Shown piece after piece: positions 1-12,068 of a stretch of 64,000 bases of DNA (the first letter of the stretch is position 1; the number at the start of each line of letters is the position of its first letter). A model generated the notes under the pieces. That model had not been told where the DNA came from and did no database searches. It saw only the letters and a list, made by a program, of their open reading frames with translations. The DNA comes from Eutreptiella sp. 'Long Island Sound 2002'. Lineage: Eukaryota > Euglenozoa > Euglenophyceae > Eutreptiales > Eutreptiaceae. A program made the position numbers and the translations under genes. The DNA lies in the NCBI GenBank assembly GCA_964036045.1, contig OZ038384.1, forward strand, positions 55,153,355 through 55,217,354, given 5' to 3'.

Positions 1-1110
1 AGCCCGGGGGGGACGGGGAGTCCTGCCCAGGTGGTGTTCGGAGTCTCCTGCCAAGCCAAGGGGGGGCCATCTTCCTCAGAGGACCGGGCGCACCGGCCCG
101 GGGGGGACGGGGAGTCCTGCCCAGGGGGCGTTCGGAGTCTCCTGCCAAGCCAAGGGGGGGCCATCTTCTTTAGAGAACCGGGCGCACCGGCCCGGGGGGG
201 ACGGGGAGTCCTGCCCAGGGGGTGTTCGGAGTCTCCTGCCAGGCCAAGGGGGGGCCATCTTCTTCAGAGAACCGGGCGCACCGGCCCGGGGGGGACGGGG
301 AGTCCTGCCCAGGGGGTGTTCGGAGTCTCCTGCCAGGCCAAAGGGGGGCCATCTTCTTCAGAGAACCGGGCGCACCGGCCCGGGGGGGACGGGGACGCCT
401 GCCCAGGGGGTGTTCGGAGTCTCTTGCCAGGCCAATGGGGGGCCATCTTCTTCAGAGAACCGGGCGCACCGGCCCGGGGGGGACGGGGAGTCCTGCCCAA
501 GGGGTGTTCGGAGTCTCTTGCCAGGCCAATGGGGGGCCATCTTCTTCAGAGAACCGGGCGCACCGGCCGGGGGGGACGGGGAGTCCTGCCCAGGGGGTGT
601 TCGGAGTCTCCTGCCAGGCCAAAGGGGGGCCATCTTCTTCAGAGAACCGGGCGCACCGGCCCGGGGGGGACGGGGACGCCTGCCCAGGGGGTGTTCGGAG
701 TCTCTTGCCAGGCCAATGGGGGGCCATCTTCTTCAGAGAACCGGGCGCACCGGCCCGGGGGGGACGGGGAGTCCTGCCCAGGGGGTGTTCGGAGTCTCCT
801 GCCAGGCCAAAGGGGGGCCATCTTCTTCAGAGAACCGGGCGCACCGGCCCGGGGGGGACGGGGACGCCTGCCCAGGGGGTGTTCGGAGTCTCTTGCCAGG
901 CCAATGGGGGGCCATCTTCTTCAGAGAACCGGGCGCACCGGCCCGGGGGGGACGGGGAGTCCTGCCCAGGGGGTGTTCGGAGTCTCTTGCCAGGCCAATG
1001 GGGGGCCATCTTCTTCAGAGAACCGGGCGCACCGGCCGGGGGGGGACGGGGAGCCCAGCCCAGGGGGTGTTCGGAGTCTCCTGCCAGGCCTGTGGGTACT
1101 CCCTCCTACC
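1..1110. repeat. 94-bp GC-rich minisatellite, about 12 copies
   Basis: Tandem array of a 94-bp unit containing the marker GGGCGCACCGGCCCGGGGGG and a GGAGTCTCCTGCCA box. One unit around position 560 is a base shorter and the last copy fades near 1110. Because 94 is not a multiple of three, all three plus frames and several minus frames stay open for hundreds of codons and yield the same rotating peptide; I read this as a property of the repeat, not as a gene. The array is cut by the window start. Confidence 0.95.
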
Positions 1111-2518
1111 TCTTAGCAGCAGCAGGCAAGTAAGCAGGCAGTACCGGGGGTCATAACCCCGGGGTAACAGTATCTGGGACTCAACGTGAGTCCTCTTAAC
1201 CAGGAACAACCCCAAACACCGCCGGGGCTTAACTCCCGAACGTAACGGTGTTTGGGGCCCCCGTGGGCCTTATGAGCCCACGGAGTGTACTGAGGCGTGG
1301 CTACCAGCTGGACTGTGGCCTGCCATACCCATTTCTGGGCTCGCTTCAGTACGGCCGGTCGAGTCCGGCTCTAGGGGTTGCGCACTAAACTGGCCCCGGG
1401 GGGGGACCATTTACCCTGTTAAGCATTAGTTACGGCAGTAGGCACTATTCATTACGTTAGGGAATTACTCAGCGCATTTGTTTACCCCGCAGACATGCCC
1501 CTTCCAGTGGTGCGCTCACCTTTGGGGCTGCCTTTGGGGGATCGGGGGCTGTTACCCCTCCCGGACGCCCTCCCTGGTGTTGGCGCCGGGGTGGTGGCCG
1601 GGGGGCCTTATACCGTACCTAAAGGATGTTGGATACCGATACCGGGGTGTCCAACCGGACGGGGACAGGGACTGTGTCTTCGGGCATTGTCATCCGGCTT
1701 ACAATCGACTGACCCACATTCAACGTGTCTTGGTATGGAAGCCTGCTCCACTCCAGTCCTCAACCACTCAGGCCAGCTGCATATCCCTCCTCTTACCCTC
1801 GCACATGTTGCAGTGCGGGGGGTCGTTGTTGGGGCCCCCCGCGCATGTCCGCGCCACTGGCCATCCTCTCCTCCCAGGCACCGCGCCTCTGCTAGGGCGG
1901 GGGCCCCCCACATGCACCCTCCAGGGCCCTTTCCACCTGCACACCTAGACGCCTGCCATGAAGACCCCGCATTGGAGTCTCCTCGTCGGCGCGCCCGGGC
2001 CCAGTTGCTCACGCGGCCGGCCGCCGATGCGGCGCCCTGGAGGCGCGCCGCACGGGCGCTGCCAGCGTGTGAGAGGGGCAACGGCAGGAGAAGGGGGTGG
2101 GGAGGGGGGCAGTGGGCAGGGGAGGCGGCACGGAGTGGCTGCGGGAGGTAGTGCATGGGGGGCCCCGAGAGCTGCATGGGGGTGTGTGGGATGGAGTTGG
2201 GGCAGAGGGCCCTGTGGGTGGGGCAAAGGCGCGGGGGGGGCGCATGTCCGGGCTCCTGCGTGGGCTGGCGCGTGGGCGGGCGCGTAGGGGAAGAGAGGAG
2301 GGGGAGGCTTGGTCAGCCGTCCTCTACGGAGGGTCGCTGACCGTTCCCAGGGCCAAGGCGGCCGGTACTAGGGGCCGCGGGGTCCCTGGGGATGGTGCTT
2401 GGCACTGGGACGTGCGCGCACCCGACACTGTTAGTACACCGCCTATTGGCAGTGCCCGGGCCCTGTTGTCGGGGGCTTCGCACCCGGCACCCGGCCCGTG
2501 AGTAGAGCTGGGGAGTAC
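1111..2518. other. GC-rich spacer, no gene recognised
   Basis: No convincing coding region. Bases 1261-1283 form a perfect 8-bp stem (CCGTGGGC / GCCCACGG) with a 7-base loop. Bases 2080-2300 are G-rich with GGGG runs on the plus strand. Open frames on both strands are compositional and have no recognisable motif. Confidence 0.5.
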
Positions 2519-2520
2519 TC

Positions 2521-2602
2521 AGGGTGTGGTGTGGTGTGGTGTGGTGTGGTGTGGTGTGGTGTGGTGTGGTGTGGTGTGGTTTGGTGTGGTGTGGCGTGGC
2601 GT
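2521..2602. repeat. (GGTGT)n pentanucleotide microsatellite
   Basis: About 16 near-perfect GGTGT units, becoming impure after 2580 (TTGGTGT, GGCGT). The same pentamer forms a longer array at 39572-39735, and the complement CCACA appears in short runs near 8770 and 9010. Confidence 0.95.
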
Positions 2603-2879
2603 AGTGTGGTATGGTGTGCCGAAGGCGCTGTTACCAAAAGGCAATGGCTGAGATTGTCTTGTACAAGGGATAATGCAAGCTGGGAGGGTTGTGTGTCTCA
2701 ACACGCTCTGTGCGTGGTGTGTTGTGCACTTTTGGCAAAGGGCCCTCCTCCTCTTTGCGCGAAGCGCCTGCCCCTGCCCCTCCGCGGGATGGTGCTACTA
2801 CCACGGAGTTGAACCGGCTATGCTCATCCTGGCCCTAGTAGGGCAGTTTTGGGGTGGGCTCTATGGCACCTGAGAACTT

Positions 2880-5800
2880 GTTGCACGTTGCCACAATGTG
2901 ACATGCACTCCGCGGTGTGGATCATTACATCGTCCACCCGAGTGCAGGGGGTTGTGGGTAGTGGATCCTGCTAGTTGGTAGTGGATGCAGCTATCTGCTG
3001 CCTCACTGTGCAGGGCAATGTACCATTGCGCCAAGCTGTGGGCAGTGGGGATTCTTTGATACAACCGCCAGACTGCCCTTTGGGCACTCGGAGTTGAGCT
3101 TTTGCCATACATTCCCGGGGTTTTTTCGTTAAAGTGGCCCACACCCTGAGGGTAATGGGAGCCAACCTCTTGCCGTGCCCGCCTAAGTGACATGGGGCAG
3201 TGGGCAGTGGAACTCCCACAGTACACCGCTACACTGCTTGGTAGTGGAAACCTCCAGTACTCTATCTCACGGTCGCGGGGCTATGCTTAGTGGAGCTCTC
3301 TCTCCACATCGTTGCACTGCCGCACGTAACGCGCCCAGGGGCAGCAGGCAATCCAATGCTTGCGGTATACCATCACATTCGCTTAGGGAAGTTGGCAGTG
3401 CAACTCATGTGGTACATTGCCGCAGTGCCTCCAGGTAGTGGGTAGTCGAACTCTTGTAGCACACTACAACATTGCCAAGGGGCATTGGCCCTTGTAAAAT
3501 GTGCGGTACAAACCGCACCGCCGTGGGGCAGCGGGCAGTGTAATTTTCTGCGGTAATCCCCACATTGTCTTAGAGCAATGGGCCGTGTAGCGGTTTTGGT
3601 ACACTGTACTACCCGTGAGCATAGAGTAATTGAACTCGCACGGTACACCCCCAGCGTGGGTACACCCCAACACTGCCCGGGGGTAGCGAGCCGTGGAAGA
3701 CGTGCACCACACTTGTGCACCTCATGGGGGCGGCAGGCAGTGGAACTCTTGCAGTACACTGCAACACTTCCTTGTGGGAGTGGGCAGTGGAGACGTTGCG
3801 AGCCGCTACCACCTTCCGTTGGGGCAGCGGGCAGTGGAACTTTTGCTCTCCACTTGCCCCAGCGGATGACGGCAGTGGGCAATGGAACACCGCGGCATTG
3901 CCTTGGGGCATTGGGCAGTGGGACTAATGTTATACATTGGGACAATGAGCAATAAGCCTTTTGCAATAAAGTTGCCGTACTCCCTCGGTGGAGGAGCAAG
4001 TGGAGCCCCTACTATGCAGCGCAGCAGTGCCTAGAAGATGTAGGCAGTAGAATTCATGTGGTAAGCTGCGGCACAGCCTCGGGGGGGGCGTGGGCGTTTG
4101 ATCTCTCGGCATACATTGGCATTGCTTAAAGAGTTCCACTAGCCGCCGCCTAGAGGCCCTGTGGCATTGTACCCCAGCTGCTCCACTACTCCCTTGCTCC
4201 AAAGCAATATGCCAAGCTACTGCAAAAGTTCCACTGCCCACGCCTCTAGGTAGTGTAGCAATGCAACACCAGAGTTCCGCCACCCACTGCCACGACACGA
4301 TGCGGCAACTTACTACAGCTGACCCAATGTGCACTGCCATAAGTGAGTGTGGCACACTGCTTGGGGGCATCGCGTTATGGAATTGTCGCTGTACACCACC
4401 GCGATGTTGAGGGGTAGTGGAGGGTAGAGCTCATGTGGTACACCGCCTCATTCCTTGGGGGGGCAATGGGGACTGGAACTCCTATAGTATACTGCCGCCA
4501 TGCGCTGAGGCATTGGCCACTGGGACTCATGATCTGCGTGCCGCACTGCCCTGGGGCCGTGGACATTGCAAGTCGTGTGGTACACTACCACAACGCGCCC
4601 GGGTAGGGGGTGGTGGAATTCGTGCGGTACACCGCCACCCCGCCTACAGTGTAGTTGGTAGTGGAACTCATGCGGTACATGGTGTTGTGCCTTGGGGCGG
4701 TGCACACTCCCGGTGTTGTAGTAAACTACTGCAATGCCTCATAACAGTTGGCAATGGAACTCTTGCGTTACACCGCTACATTGCACAGGGGGATTGGGCA
4801 GTGGAACTCCCACGGTACCTAGCCACACTGCTAGGGGGATCAAGTAGTGGAAAACCTGCAGTGCAGTGCTGCACCACCTCCGGGTAGCGGACAACGAACT
4901 CTTGTGGCACATGACCCTGTTGCCTCGGGGCCTTGGCCCGTGGAACTCGTGTGGTGCACCGCCACATTGCCTTGGCTTAGTGTGCAGTGGACCATCTATG
5001 CCACATTCCCGCACTACATTGGAGCAGTAGGCAGTGCAACTCTTGCGGTATCTTGCTACATTGCCCGGCTGTAGAGAGCAGCGGAAATCCCGTGCCACAC
5101 CCCTCATTGCCCTGGGGTATGGAGCAGTGGAAAGTATCGGCACATTTCTTCACCGCCTGGGGGCGAGGGGTAGTGGAACTAATGCTAACACTGCCGCGGT
5201 GCCTTCGGGCAGTAGGCATTGGAACCGTTGTGGCACCCCACCGCATGCCCTTGATGCAAAGGGCAGTGGCAGTCTTAAGGTACAGTGTTGCAGTAGATGG
5301 CGACCTTGGGAAGTGGGACTCTGGCTCTGCATTGCCGCACTGCCGAAGGGTAGTGGGTACTAGCACTCTTGCGGTACGCGATTGCACCACGTTGGGGCAA
5401 TGGGCACTAGATCTTATGGGGTGCACTAGCACACTGCCTTGGGGCACTAGGCACTGGAGCTGCAGCGGTACGCTCCTACAATGTCCCATGGCACAGAGCA
5501 ATGGAGCATTAATTGTAGTAATTTGATGCACTGCGATTGGGCAGTGGGCCCTGGAACTCTTGCAGCGCACTACTCCATTCGTGCGGGTTGTGGGCAGTGG
5601 AATTTCTGCGGTACATTTACACAGTGCCTTATGGCTGTGCGAAGTGGAAGTTGTGCAATGCATTGCTCCATGTCCTTGGGGTAGTGGGCCGACAGACTTT
5701 TTCCCTACACGGCCGCAACGCTTTTTGAGTATTGGGTGGGCTATGGAACTTGTGCAATACATTGCCGTACCGCCCTCAAGCAATGGGAAGTGCAGGTCAT

Positions 5801-6130
5801 GCAGTAAACCGCTGCATTGCTTGTGCAGCAGTTAGCATTGGAACTTTTGGTGTACTCCGTAGCAGTGCTTGAAGATAGTCGGTTGCACAATTCCTATGGT
5901 TTCACAGCTCAAGCCCAGTTGCTCGTGGAGCTCGCACAGTTCCTCACTGCCTTGGGCTGGTGGGGAGGGGAACTGTTGCCGTACAATGCTGCCTTTGTCA
6001 GTGGCTATGGGCAATGGAATTATTGCGGTACAATACCGCACTGCTTTGGCGAAGTGCGCACCGTGACTCCTGTAGTAAACGGCCGCAGTACCTCGGGGCA
6101 GTGGCCAGTGGACCTGTTGTGGTGCACTCC
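2880..6130. repeat. Degenerate ~47-bp satellite
   Basis: Dozens of diverged copies of a unit recognisable by GGGCAGTGGAACTCTTG, then GCGGTACACTGCC and GCATTGCCTTGGGGCAG. Spacing is about 45-50 bp with many indels. Some stretches, for example 4110-4340, hold units in the opposite orientation. Short inverted words (GCAGTG / CACTGC) inside each unit give hairpin potential. No gene is visible; the open frames are satellite shadows. Confidence 0.85.
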
Positions 6131-6935
6131 CACACTGCCTAGGGTTGGTGACTTTCAATGTCGTGGCCGCTGTGGCTGGAGGGTTAAGGGTTAGTGGGTT
6201 AGAGCGCACCTCTGGCCCGTCCCATCCCGCCCCTCGCCCCCCGTATGCCGCGGCGCCGAGGAAGGACATCCACTGTGGGGCCAAGTGCCGTGCTTAGAGG
6301 CCCTCCTATCGCCTTGCTCCGGGCCTTGCGAGCCTCGGTGGGGTAGCAGCGTTCCCTGGCTGGACCTTCGCCCCCCCCCTTACTAGGGAGACGGCGCTCA
6401 CAGCTGCCCGCCAAAGGGCAAAGCGCCCAGCCGCAACTGCACCCCCCCCCCCCCCTATACACGCCGACACCATTGGCCCCCTCCCATCACCGTGGGATGG
6501 CCGCCTGTGCCGTTGTGCGTGCAGCCCGCGACCCTTCCTCACTGTCCCTCACGGCGGCATCGGCATCCTAATTCGCTGCGAGAGCCGCCGCTTGTGTTCT
6601 CCCATCGCCATCCCCTAGTGGTTGGAGGGCCGGCGGCGGCTCCTGCGGATGGGGCTCCGCCCCGTTACGAGCAGCCCTGTCCTCCATTAGCCGGGACGAG
6701 ATCCTATGAAAAACATCAAGCAGCCCGTGGGAGGGGGGAGGGGGGAGGGTGGGGCTGCCCGCTTGCCCCATGCTCATTCCCTTTGCCCCCCCCCCCCCCG
6801 TCGCCGTTTGCCGGTCCGCGCCCTGCCACGGTTAGCCCCCCGCCCCCGGGGATCCCTCCAAGGGTAAAGAGGATGGCAGTTCGGGGCGCCTCAACTGGCC
6901 CTTGTGATCGAACATACCTGAGCCCCTCAAGCCCC
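6131..6935. other. GC-rich insert interrupting the satellite
   Basis: The satellite stops near 6130 and resumes near 6936. The intervening ~800 bp contain none of its marker words. The left edge starts with degenerate telomere-like G-rich DNA (GGGTTAAGGGTTAGTGGGTT, about 6182-6201), and the body has C-runs of 14-15 bases near 6445 and 6787. No gene or target-site duplication was recognised. Confidence 0.5.
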
Positions 6936-7690
6936 CCCAATGGTGTGGGCAATGGAACTTGCACGGTACACTGCCCCTGTGCCTTTGCGTAGTGGGCAGA
7001 TGTACTTTTGCCACACACGGCCGCACCAGCTTTGGGTAGTAGGTTGCGGAACTCGTGCAACACACTGCCGAACTAGCCGCAAGCAATGGGAAGTGGAGGT
7101 CACGCGGTATAACGCTGCATTGCTTGGGCTGGAGTGAGCAGTGGAACTGTTATTGTACACCGCAGCAGTGTTTGGGGATAGTTGGTAGCACAATTTCTAG
7201 AGCTACACAATGCAAGACCAGTTAGCACTAGAGATCTTCTTGCAGACTCCGCGGTGTCTCGAGACACTAGGCACTTGAAATCTTGCGGTACTGTCCCTCG
7301 CTGTCTTGGGGCCGCGGGCAGTGGAACTCTTTCAGCCCATTGGCACATTTCTCGGGGGCTGGGGGTAGTGGAATTCCTGCGGTACAGCGCCGCAGTACCT
7401 TGGCGCAGTGCGCGTGGTGGCCGCTGTCGTACACAGACGGACTGCCTCGGGGCACCGGGCAGTGGAACTCTTGTGGTGCACTACCGCACTATGTAGGGGC
7501 AGTGGGCAATGGAAATGTGGCGGCACCCTGCCAAGCTGCCTAGGCGCAAGGGGCCGTGCACATGTTGCGGTACACTGCTGCACTCCCTAGGGGCAGTGGG
7601 CAGTCCGAATTTTGCGGTTCATTGCTGCGCCGCCTTAGGGCAGTGGGTAGTGGAACTCTTGCACTACAACGCTTTTCTACCTCCTCCATA
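6936..7690. repeat. Degenerate ~47-bp satellite, continued
   Basis: Same unit and orientation as 2880-6130, recognisable by GGGCAGTGGAACTC and CGGTACACTGC words. Confidence 0.85.
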
Positions 7691-8600
7691 GTAGCGTGGC
7701 AGCAAATTGAAGGAATCCCACTGCTCACTGCCCGTAGCAGTGAGATACTACACGAGAGGAGCATCGCTACCCACTGACCCGAGGCACTGATGCCGTGTAT
7801 GAAAAGACATGCGGTTCCGTACCACTGTGGCAATGGACATGATGAATTCCACAGCTCAGCGCACCCTAGTAGTGAGGCCGTCTAATGGGAAATCACACTG
7901 CCCATTGCTCCCTAGCACCGTGACGGTGCTTTAAAGGAGTCCCAACGCCTCCTGCTCCCAAGCAATGTGGCGGAATATGGAAGGAATTTCGGTGCCCACT
8001 ACTATAGAGTGGTGGGGCATGTGCAAAAAGCATCCGATGCCACCTACCCTCAGGCAATGACACTAAGCGCAAGAGGAGATTAAATGTTCACGGCCTGCAA
8101 GCAGTGATACGGTGCACTTCAGGACCTCCTTTGCTCATTGCGTTCAAGCAGTGAGACAATATAAAAAAGGAGTTCCGGTGCCCCCAGGCAGTGACACAAT
8201 GTACAGAAGGAGTTCCCAATGCCCCAAGGAGGTCATGCGGGAAAAGAGGGATTTCCACTATGGCCATTGCCCCAAGGCAACGAGGCACTGCAGAGAAGGA
8301 GGTCCACTATCCACAGCCCAAGGGCCATGAGGCAATGTACAAAAGAAGATGCACAGCCCGAGAGGCTTGAACCAGTGTTCCAAAGGATATCGTTGCCCAC
8401 TACCCCACGGCAACGGGCACTGTACACAAGGAGTTCTGACTGCCCAGTGCCTTGAAGCCATGAGGCCGTGAAGGGAAGGATCCCCGCTGCGCATTCGCCA
8501 CTGTAGTGTGGCAGCATGCGGAGGGTTCCCCGCTCCCTATTGCCTGACTGAGTGTGACAAGGTACAAAAGAACCTCAGCAGCTAGCAGGATGTCCCTTGG
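7691..8600. repeat. ~47-bp satellite in inverted orientation
   Basis: From about 7690 the units read as reverse complements: GGCAATGAGGCAATGTAC followed by AAAAGGAGTTCCCACTGCCC-like words. Copies are more diverged than in the forward block. The orientation switch lies around the CCTCCATAGTAGCGTGGCAG stretch at 7680-7705. Confidence 0.75.
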
Positions 8601-8860
8601 GCAGGTCTGCACGGTAGCCGCTCAACATCATGGACCGAGACGGTCCTCTGCTAGAGGTGTGCAACACACTACATACCACATGCACTTAGACACCCAGCCC
8701 TCGAGGATTGCATTTTCCCGTGTGCAAGATGGTCAAATTGCCCTTTGGTACCAACGCCTTCGGCAGATAACACCACACCACACCACGGCCTTAGTCCCCT
8801 CCCAAGAACCCCAACAAGCTCAGCCCATGTTGGGGAAACCTTGGAGTTTCACTGTTACAC
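8601..8860. other. Spacer with short CCACA runs
   Basis: Nothing gene-like recognised. A short CACCACACCACACCACGG run lies near 8770, the complement of the GGTGT microsatellite. Confidence 0.4.
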
Positions 8861-11237
8861 ATGGGGTTACCAATAGCCTGCTACCAATCGCTTTATGAGG
8901 CGGTGGGGCAGCCCTGGGTGAGGTCCAAATTGATACCTTGCCAGCTTTGCGCGGTGAGTGTCAAGTCAAAATCGCCACATACCACATACGAGCTACTCAT
9001 CCCCCTAGATACACACAACACCACAAAGCACAACACAACACAGCCCACCGACACCCAAAGCCAACAATGCTACCTAGCTCTCCCTCCCTCCACCGCTCTT
9101 GCCCTAAAACTAGCCCACAACCCTCTGTGTTTCTCCGGCCAACCAATATTTCGCAATAACAGGACCGGTAAAATCATATCAGGGCAGTGGCCAGAGCATA
9201 GCACCTCGCTGGGCGAGACCCGCCAAGCAATGCATAATATTGTAACGCCGTCCTTGCAGCAGCAAACGTGGGTTCCCGTATTGCTAGACAGCGGGGACGT
9301 GGAATCCAACCCGCGGCCAAAACGTTAGCAGGCGAAGCCTAGTGCCCCCCAAGCCCAAGCTTCCCCATTATCGCATGAACTGGTCATGCGACTTTCAAAC
9401 GCAAGTCTACAAGCAATTATTACAAAACGCATAGGCATCTGGGATCATTTTCCAAAGATTAGCACACAAGCACAATTCACTGGCCCCAACGAAAAGAAAA
9501 GGGGCCGCTCTGAAGACTATGAGGGTGCACTTGTACAAAAGACAAAGGTCTTGGTAGAGTTTAACACGCCGATCAAAAATTTTCCCCACCCCCTCCTTGA
9601 TCAAGTCAAGGGTCAGGTTGATGCAGTGAATCAACAGCACCAGCAGGTTTAGGACATGTTGGAGCAAGTCTCGAAGGAGGACGCAAACACACTTGTTGAT
9701 CAAAGACACAAATTTTTTCAACAGTTGGATCTACGCTTAGACCAACTGGTCCACCTCGTCACCCATGGTGAGTGTGCCGGGGCGGAAGTACATGTTGATA
9801 AACAGCAACGGTAGCTCGAGGGACGGAGAAATGTGCTCCAGAAGCAACAAACCAACATTTTCGACCAAGTCAACCCCCAAACAGGTTCAGGCAACCATTC
9901 AAGCCAGCACTCCACCGCCTTAGTACTCAGTGGCCTCGCACGATCAAACGTGGAGGCACTAATCAAAGCCCAAGCTTCCCAGGCTGACAGCACGGCCGTG
10001 GGTAATGTGGTACCTGCGCTACAGGACAGTGAGCAGCAGCCGCTCATGCTCCGTTGCCACCTAGAGAAATTTCACATCACCCTAGAAACCTCCACACTCA
10101 TGTGGGTAGAGGGACAGTCCGTATCCTGGAGGAGTCTAATTGATACGTTCCCGGCGGACGTGGCGCAATTTTTTCTTGTTGAGAACATTCACTGCGCTAT
10201 TTGTAGTGTCTGAGGCAAAACTTCCAGAACTCTTCTCTGCCCTGGTACATTGTCATTTTGTTCCACGACTACAGCCGACGAGGTTGGATATCCTACTGCG
10301 GGGAGGGGCCAATACAGAGCTCAATGAATGGGCGAACAGGTCTCTGCAAAACTCGTGTGGGTCCCGGACGCCTTCGTGCGGTTCAACACACATGTCAAGA
10401 ACACAACAGGTGCGGATTTACAGCTTTTTGTCATCATAGCCTCGTCAGGAGGCATGCGCAACAAATTGGAACCGTCGTTTGTATCATGTCGCCTACTCAC
10501 TGAGGGAGCAACACTCAACCGCACCACTTTTAAAAGCCAACCGTTGGATTGTGACACAAAAGCCATTCAAGTGGACGAGACAACACTCCCACATGCAATG
10601 AGCAAACTAGGCGTGCGCAGGCCCGCTGTTACTTCCACAACGGCAAAAGCACGCGAAAGCCCCTAAATGGGCTGGCGCCGGTTAACACTAAAATATTTTT
10701 TTCACCACTCCAAGGAGACACACTCAGCAAGCTCGTCGAGGATCACGCCAAGCATGAGCTTGGTGCAGTCATGTCTTTGAAAGAATTTCACGGTAAGAGC
10801 CTCAAAGAGGCCTATCTCACTGCCCAAGATTTTTCAGAAAGAGATGAAAGAACAGTTTGCACAATCCTTGTGGTATACCGTAGACCGAGCCTTGTCCAAG
10901 AGCATTTGGGACTGGCCTTTGGCAGCTATCGATAATGGGTTTTAACAAGATGAGACTGGTATTCATGTCAGAGGAAGGAGCCACCACCTTTTTTTCTTTC
11001 GTTGCGGTGGAACTGAGGTCGCAAGGTTGCCTTTTGAACGACGAAAGGACTAAGGCATGGATCAAGGAAGCACCATCTGACGGTGAATCCGAAGCCAGTT
11101 CCAACTCAGAATTGGACCATGATCGCCAAGAACCCATGATTTTATTTGACGCCCCACGTGATTTGGTGGCGGATGCAATTGTAGCCTCCCTTCAATCCGC
11201 GGGCTTCCATGTTTGCAGTTTGAGCAAGATGGGCTAG
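8861..11237 (+). pseudogene. Decayed ORF with 2A-like motif and Gln-rich coiled-coil stretch
   Basis: One frame runs from ATG 8861 to TGA 10211-10213 (451 codons) if the in-frame TAGs at 9326, 9650 and 9812 are read through. Each TAG sits in a Gln-rich context, and the sequence around 9620-9860 looks like a coiled coil. About 144 residues in, a 2A-like motif occurs (separate entry). After about 10205 the protein-like sequence continues by frame changes: 10210-10330 in another frame, 10328-10666 back in the first, about 10680-10930 in a third, and 10935-11237. The copy therefore carries several frameshifts. I recognise no catalytic domain. A 2A-like peptide in a multi-domain ORF inside repeats suggests a retroelement or other mobile-element protein; that is inference. 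Confidence 0.6.
9293..9319 (+). other. 2A-like ribosome-skipping motif, variant NPRP
   Basis: The codons read Gly-Asp-Val-Glu-Ser-Asn-Pro-Arg-Pro, preceded by Leu-Leu-Asp-Ser. This matches the 2A consensus (D-V/I-E-x-N-P-G-P) except that the penultimate Gly is Arg. In known 2A peptides the Gly-Pro pair is where the peptide bond is skipped, so this copy is probably inactive. Confidence 0.7.
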
Positions 11238-11596
11238 AACCCAGGTCACCCACAAGGGTATGCATGGCACCAACAGGGCAGGGGTGTGGTAGGTGCCTCT
11301 GGTACACTTTTACATCAATTATGAAGCGAATATAACCATGACTAATATTTCACTACACGAATACCGGAAAATTAAGAAACCTTTTGACCGTAGCGCTTCT
11401 GCTCTAGCTGGCTGCCGGGGCAAAGGAAAGGGCTCCTATGCAAGAGCAGCCGCCAGCAGTCTTCTTCCCCGATGACCAGTACATATTATAGCCTATGTAC
11501 ATACACATCAACTGCAACCAGGTGGCATGGTCCGTTTTCGCGGACAAGACCTGCAAGCCCGGTAGGTGGTTAATTTGGCACCAAGTTTCAAATGCA
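11238..11596. other. Spacer, nothing recognised
   Basis: No repeat or gene recognised between the 2A-bearing ORF and the inverted-repeat element. A 60-codon open frame (11293-11475) has no recognisable feature. Confidence 0.3.
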
Positions 11597-11945
11597 TGAC
11601 TTATGTACCTGCAGCTCACTTGGAAATGTGAAGTTGGGGCTCAGTTGGGGCTAAAACGGCCCAATTGGGGCTAAGTGGTGTCTTTCAAGGATTTTAGTGT
11701 GAAAAGTTGTTGCTTTGGGGGGTGGGTTGGGGTTTTGGAATGTCCCCAAAGGGATACCAATCCCTAGTCCAAGAGGATTTGACCGGGGGGGGGGGTTCCT
11801 TTTTTTCGACGGCTCAGTTGTCACTGAGCCGGCTCACTTAGCTCTCATTCAGCTCTCACTGGGCGCTCACTGAGCGCGCCAAATGCATGGCTCATTGAGC
11901 GCTCATTGTGCGCTCAGTGAGAACTAATTGGGGGCTCACTCAAGG
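11597..11945. repeat. Left terminal inverted repeat
   Basis: Pairs with 18453-18766. The outer part (TTATGTACCTGC to AAGTGGTG) and the inner part (from the G-run through AATTGGGGGCTCACTCA) both match, with indels between. It contains several AGCGCT palindromes. Confidence 0.7.
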
Positions 11946-12068
11946 CTCACTTAACATGCACGGGCACAAATGTTCCATCATACGCACTTACTTGGTCCTT
12001 TGTTGCTATGCACACTCCACAATCCTCCTCACCATGTTCTCTCTCCCTTTCCTCTCCCGCCGGGCACG

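Noticed and set aside
31-1156. Overlapping frames of 250-360 codons on both strands
   Set aside because: Produced by the 94-bp minisatellite, whose length is not a multiple of three, so all frames show the same rotating peptide.
2443-2812. Frames over the GGTGT array
   Set aside because: Microsatellite translation (V-W-C-G or T-T-P-H repeats) only.
1-8600. CRISPR array in the regular short repeats
   Set aside because: Units are contiguous and diverged, without unique spacers, and the sequence is eukaryotic.
9293-9319. Viral origin for the 2A-like ORF
   Set aside because: 2A-like peptides also occur in retroelements, and no capsid, helicase or polymerase motif was seen nearby.
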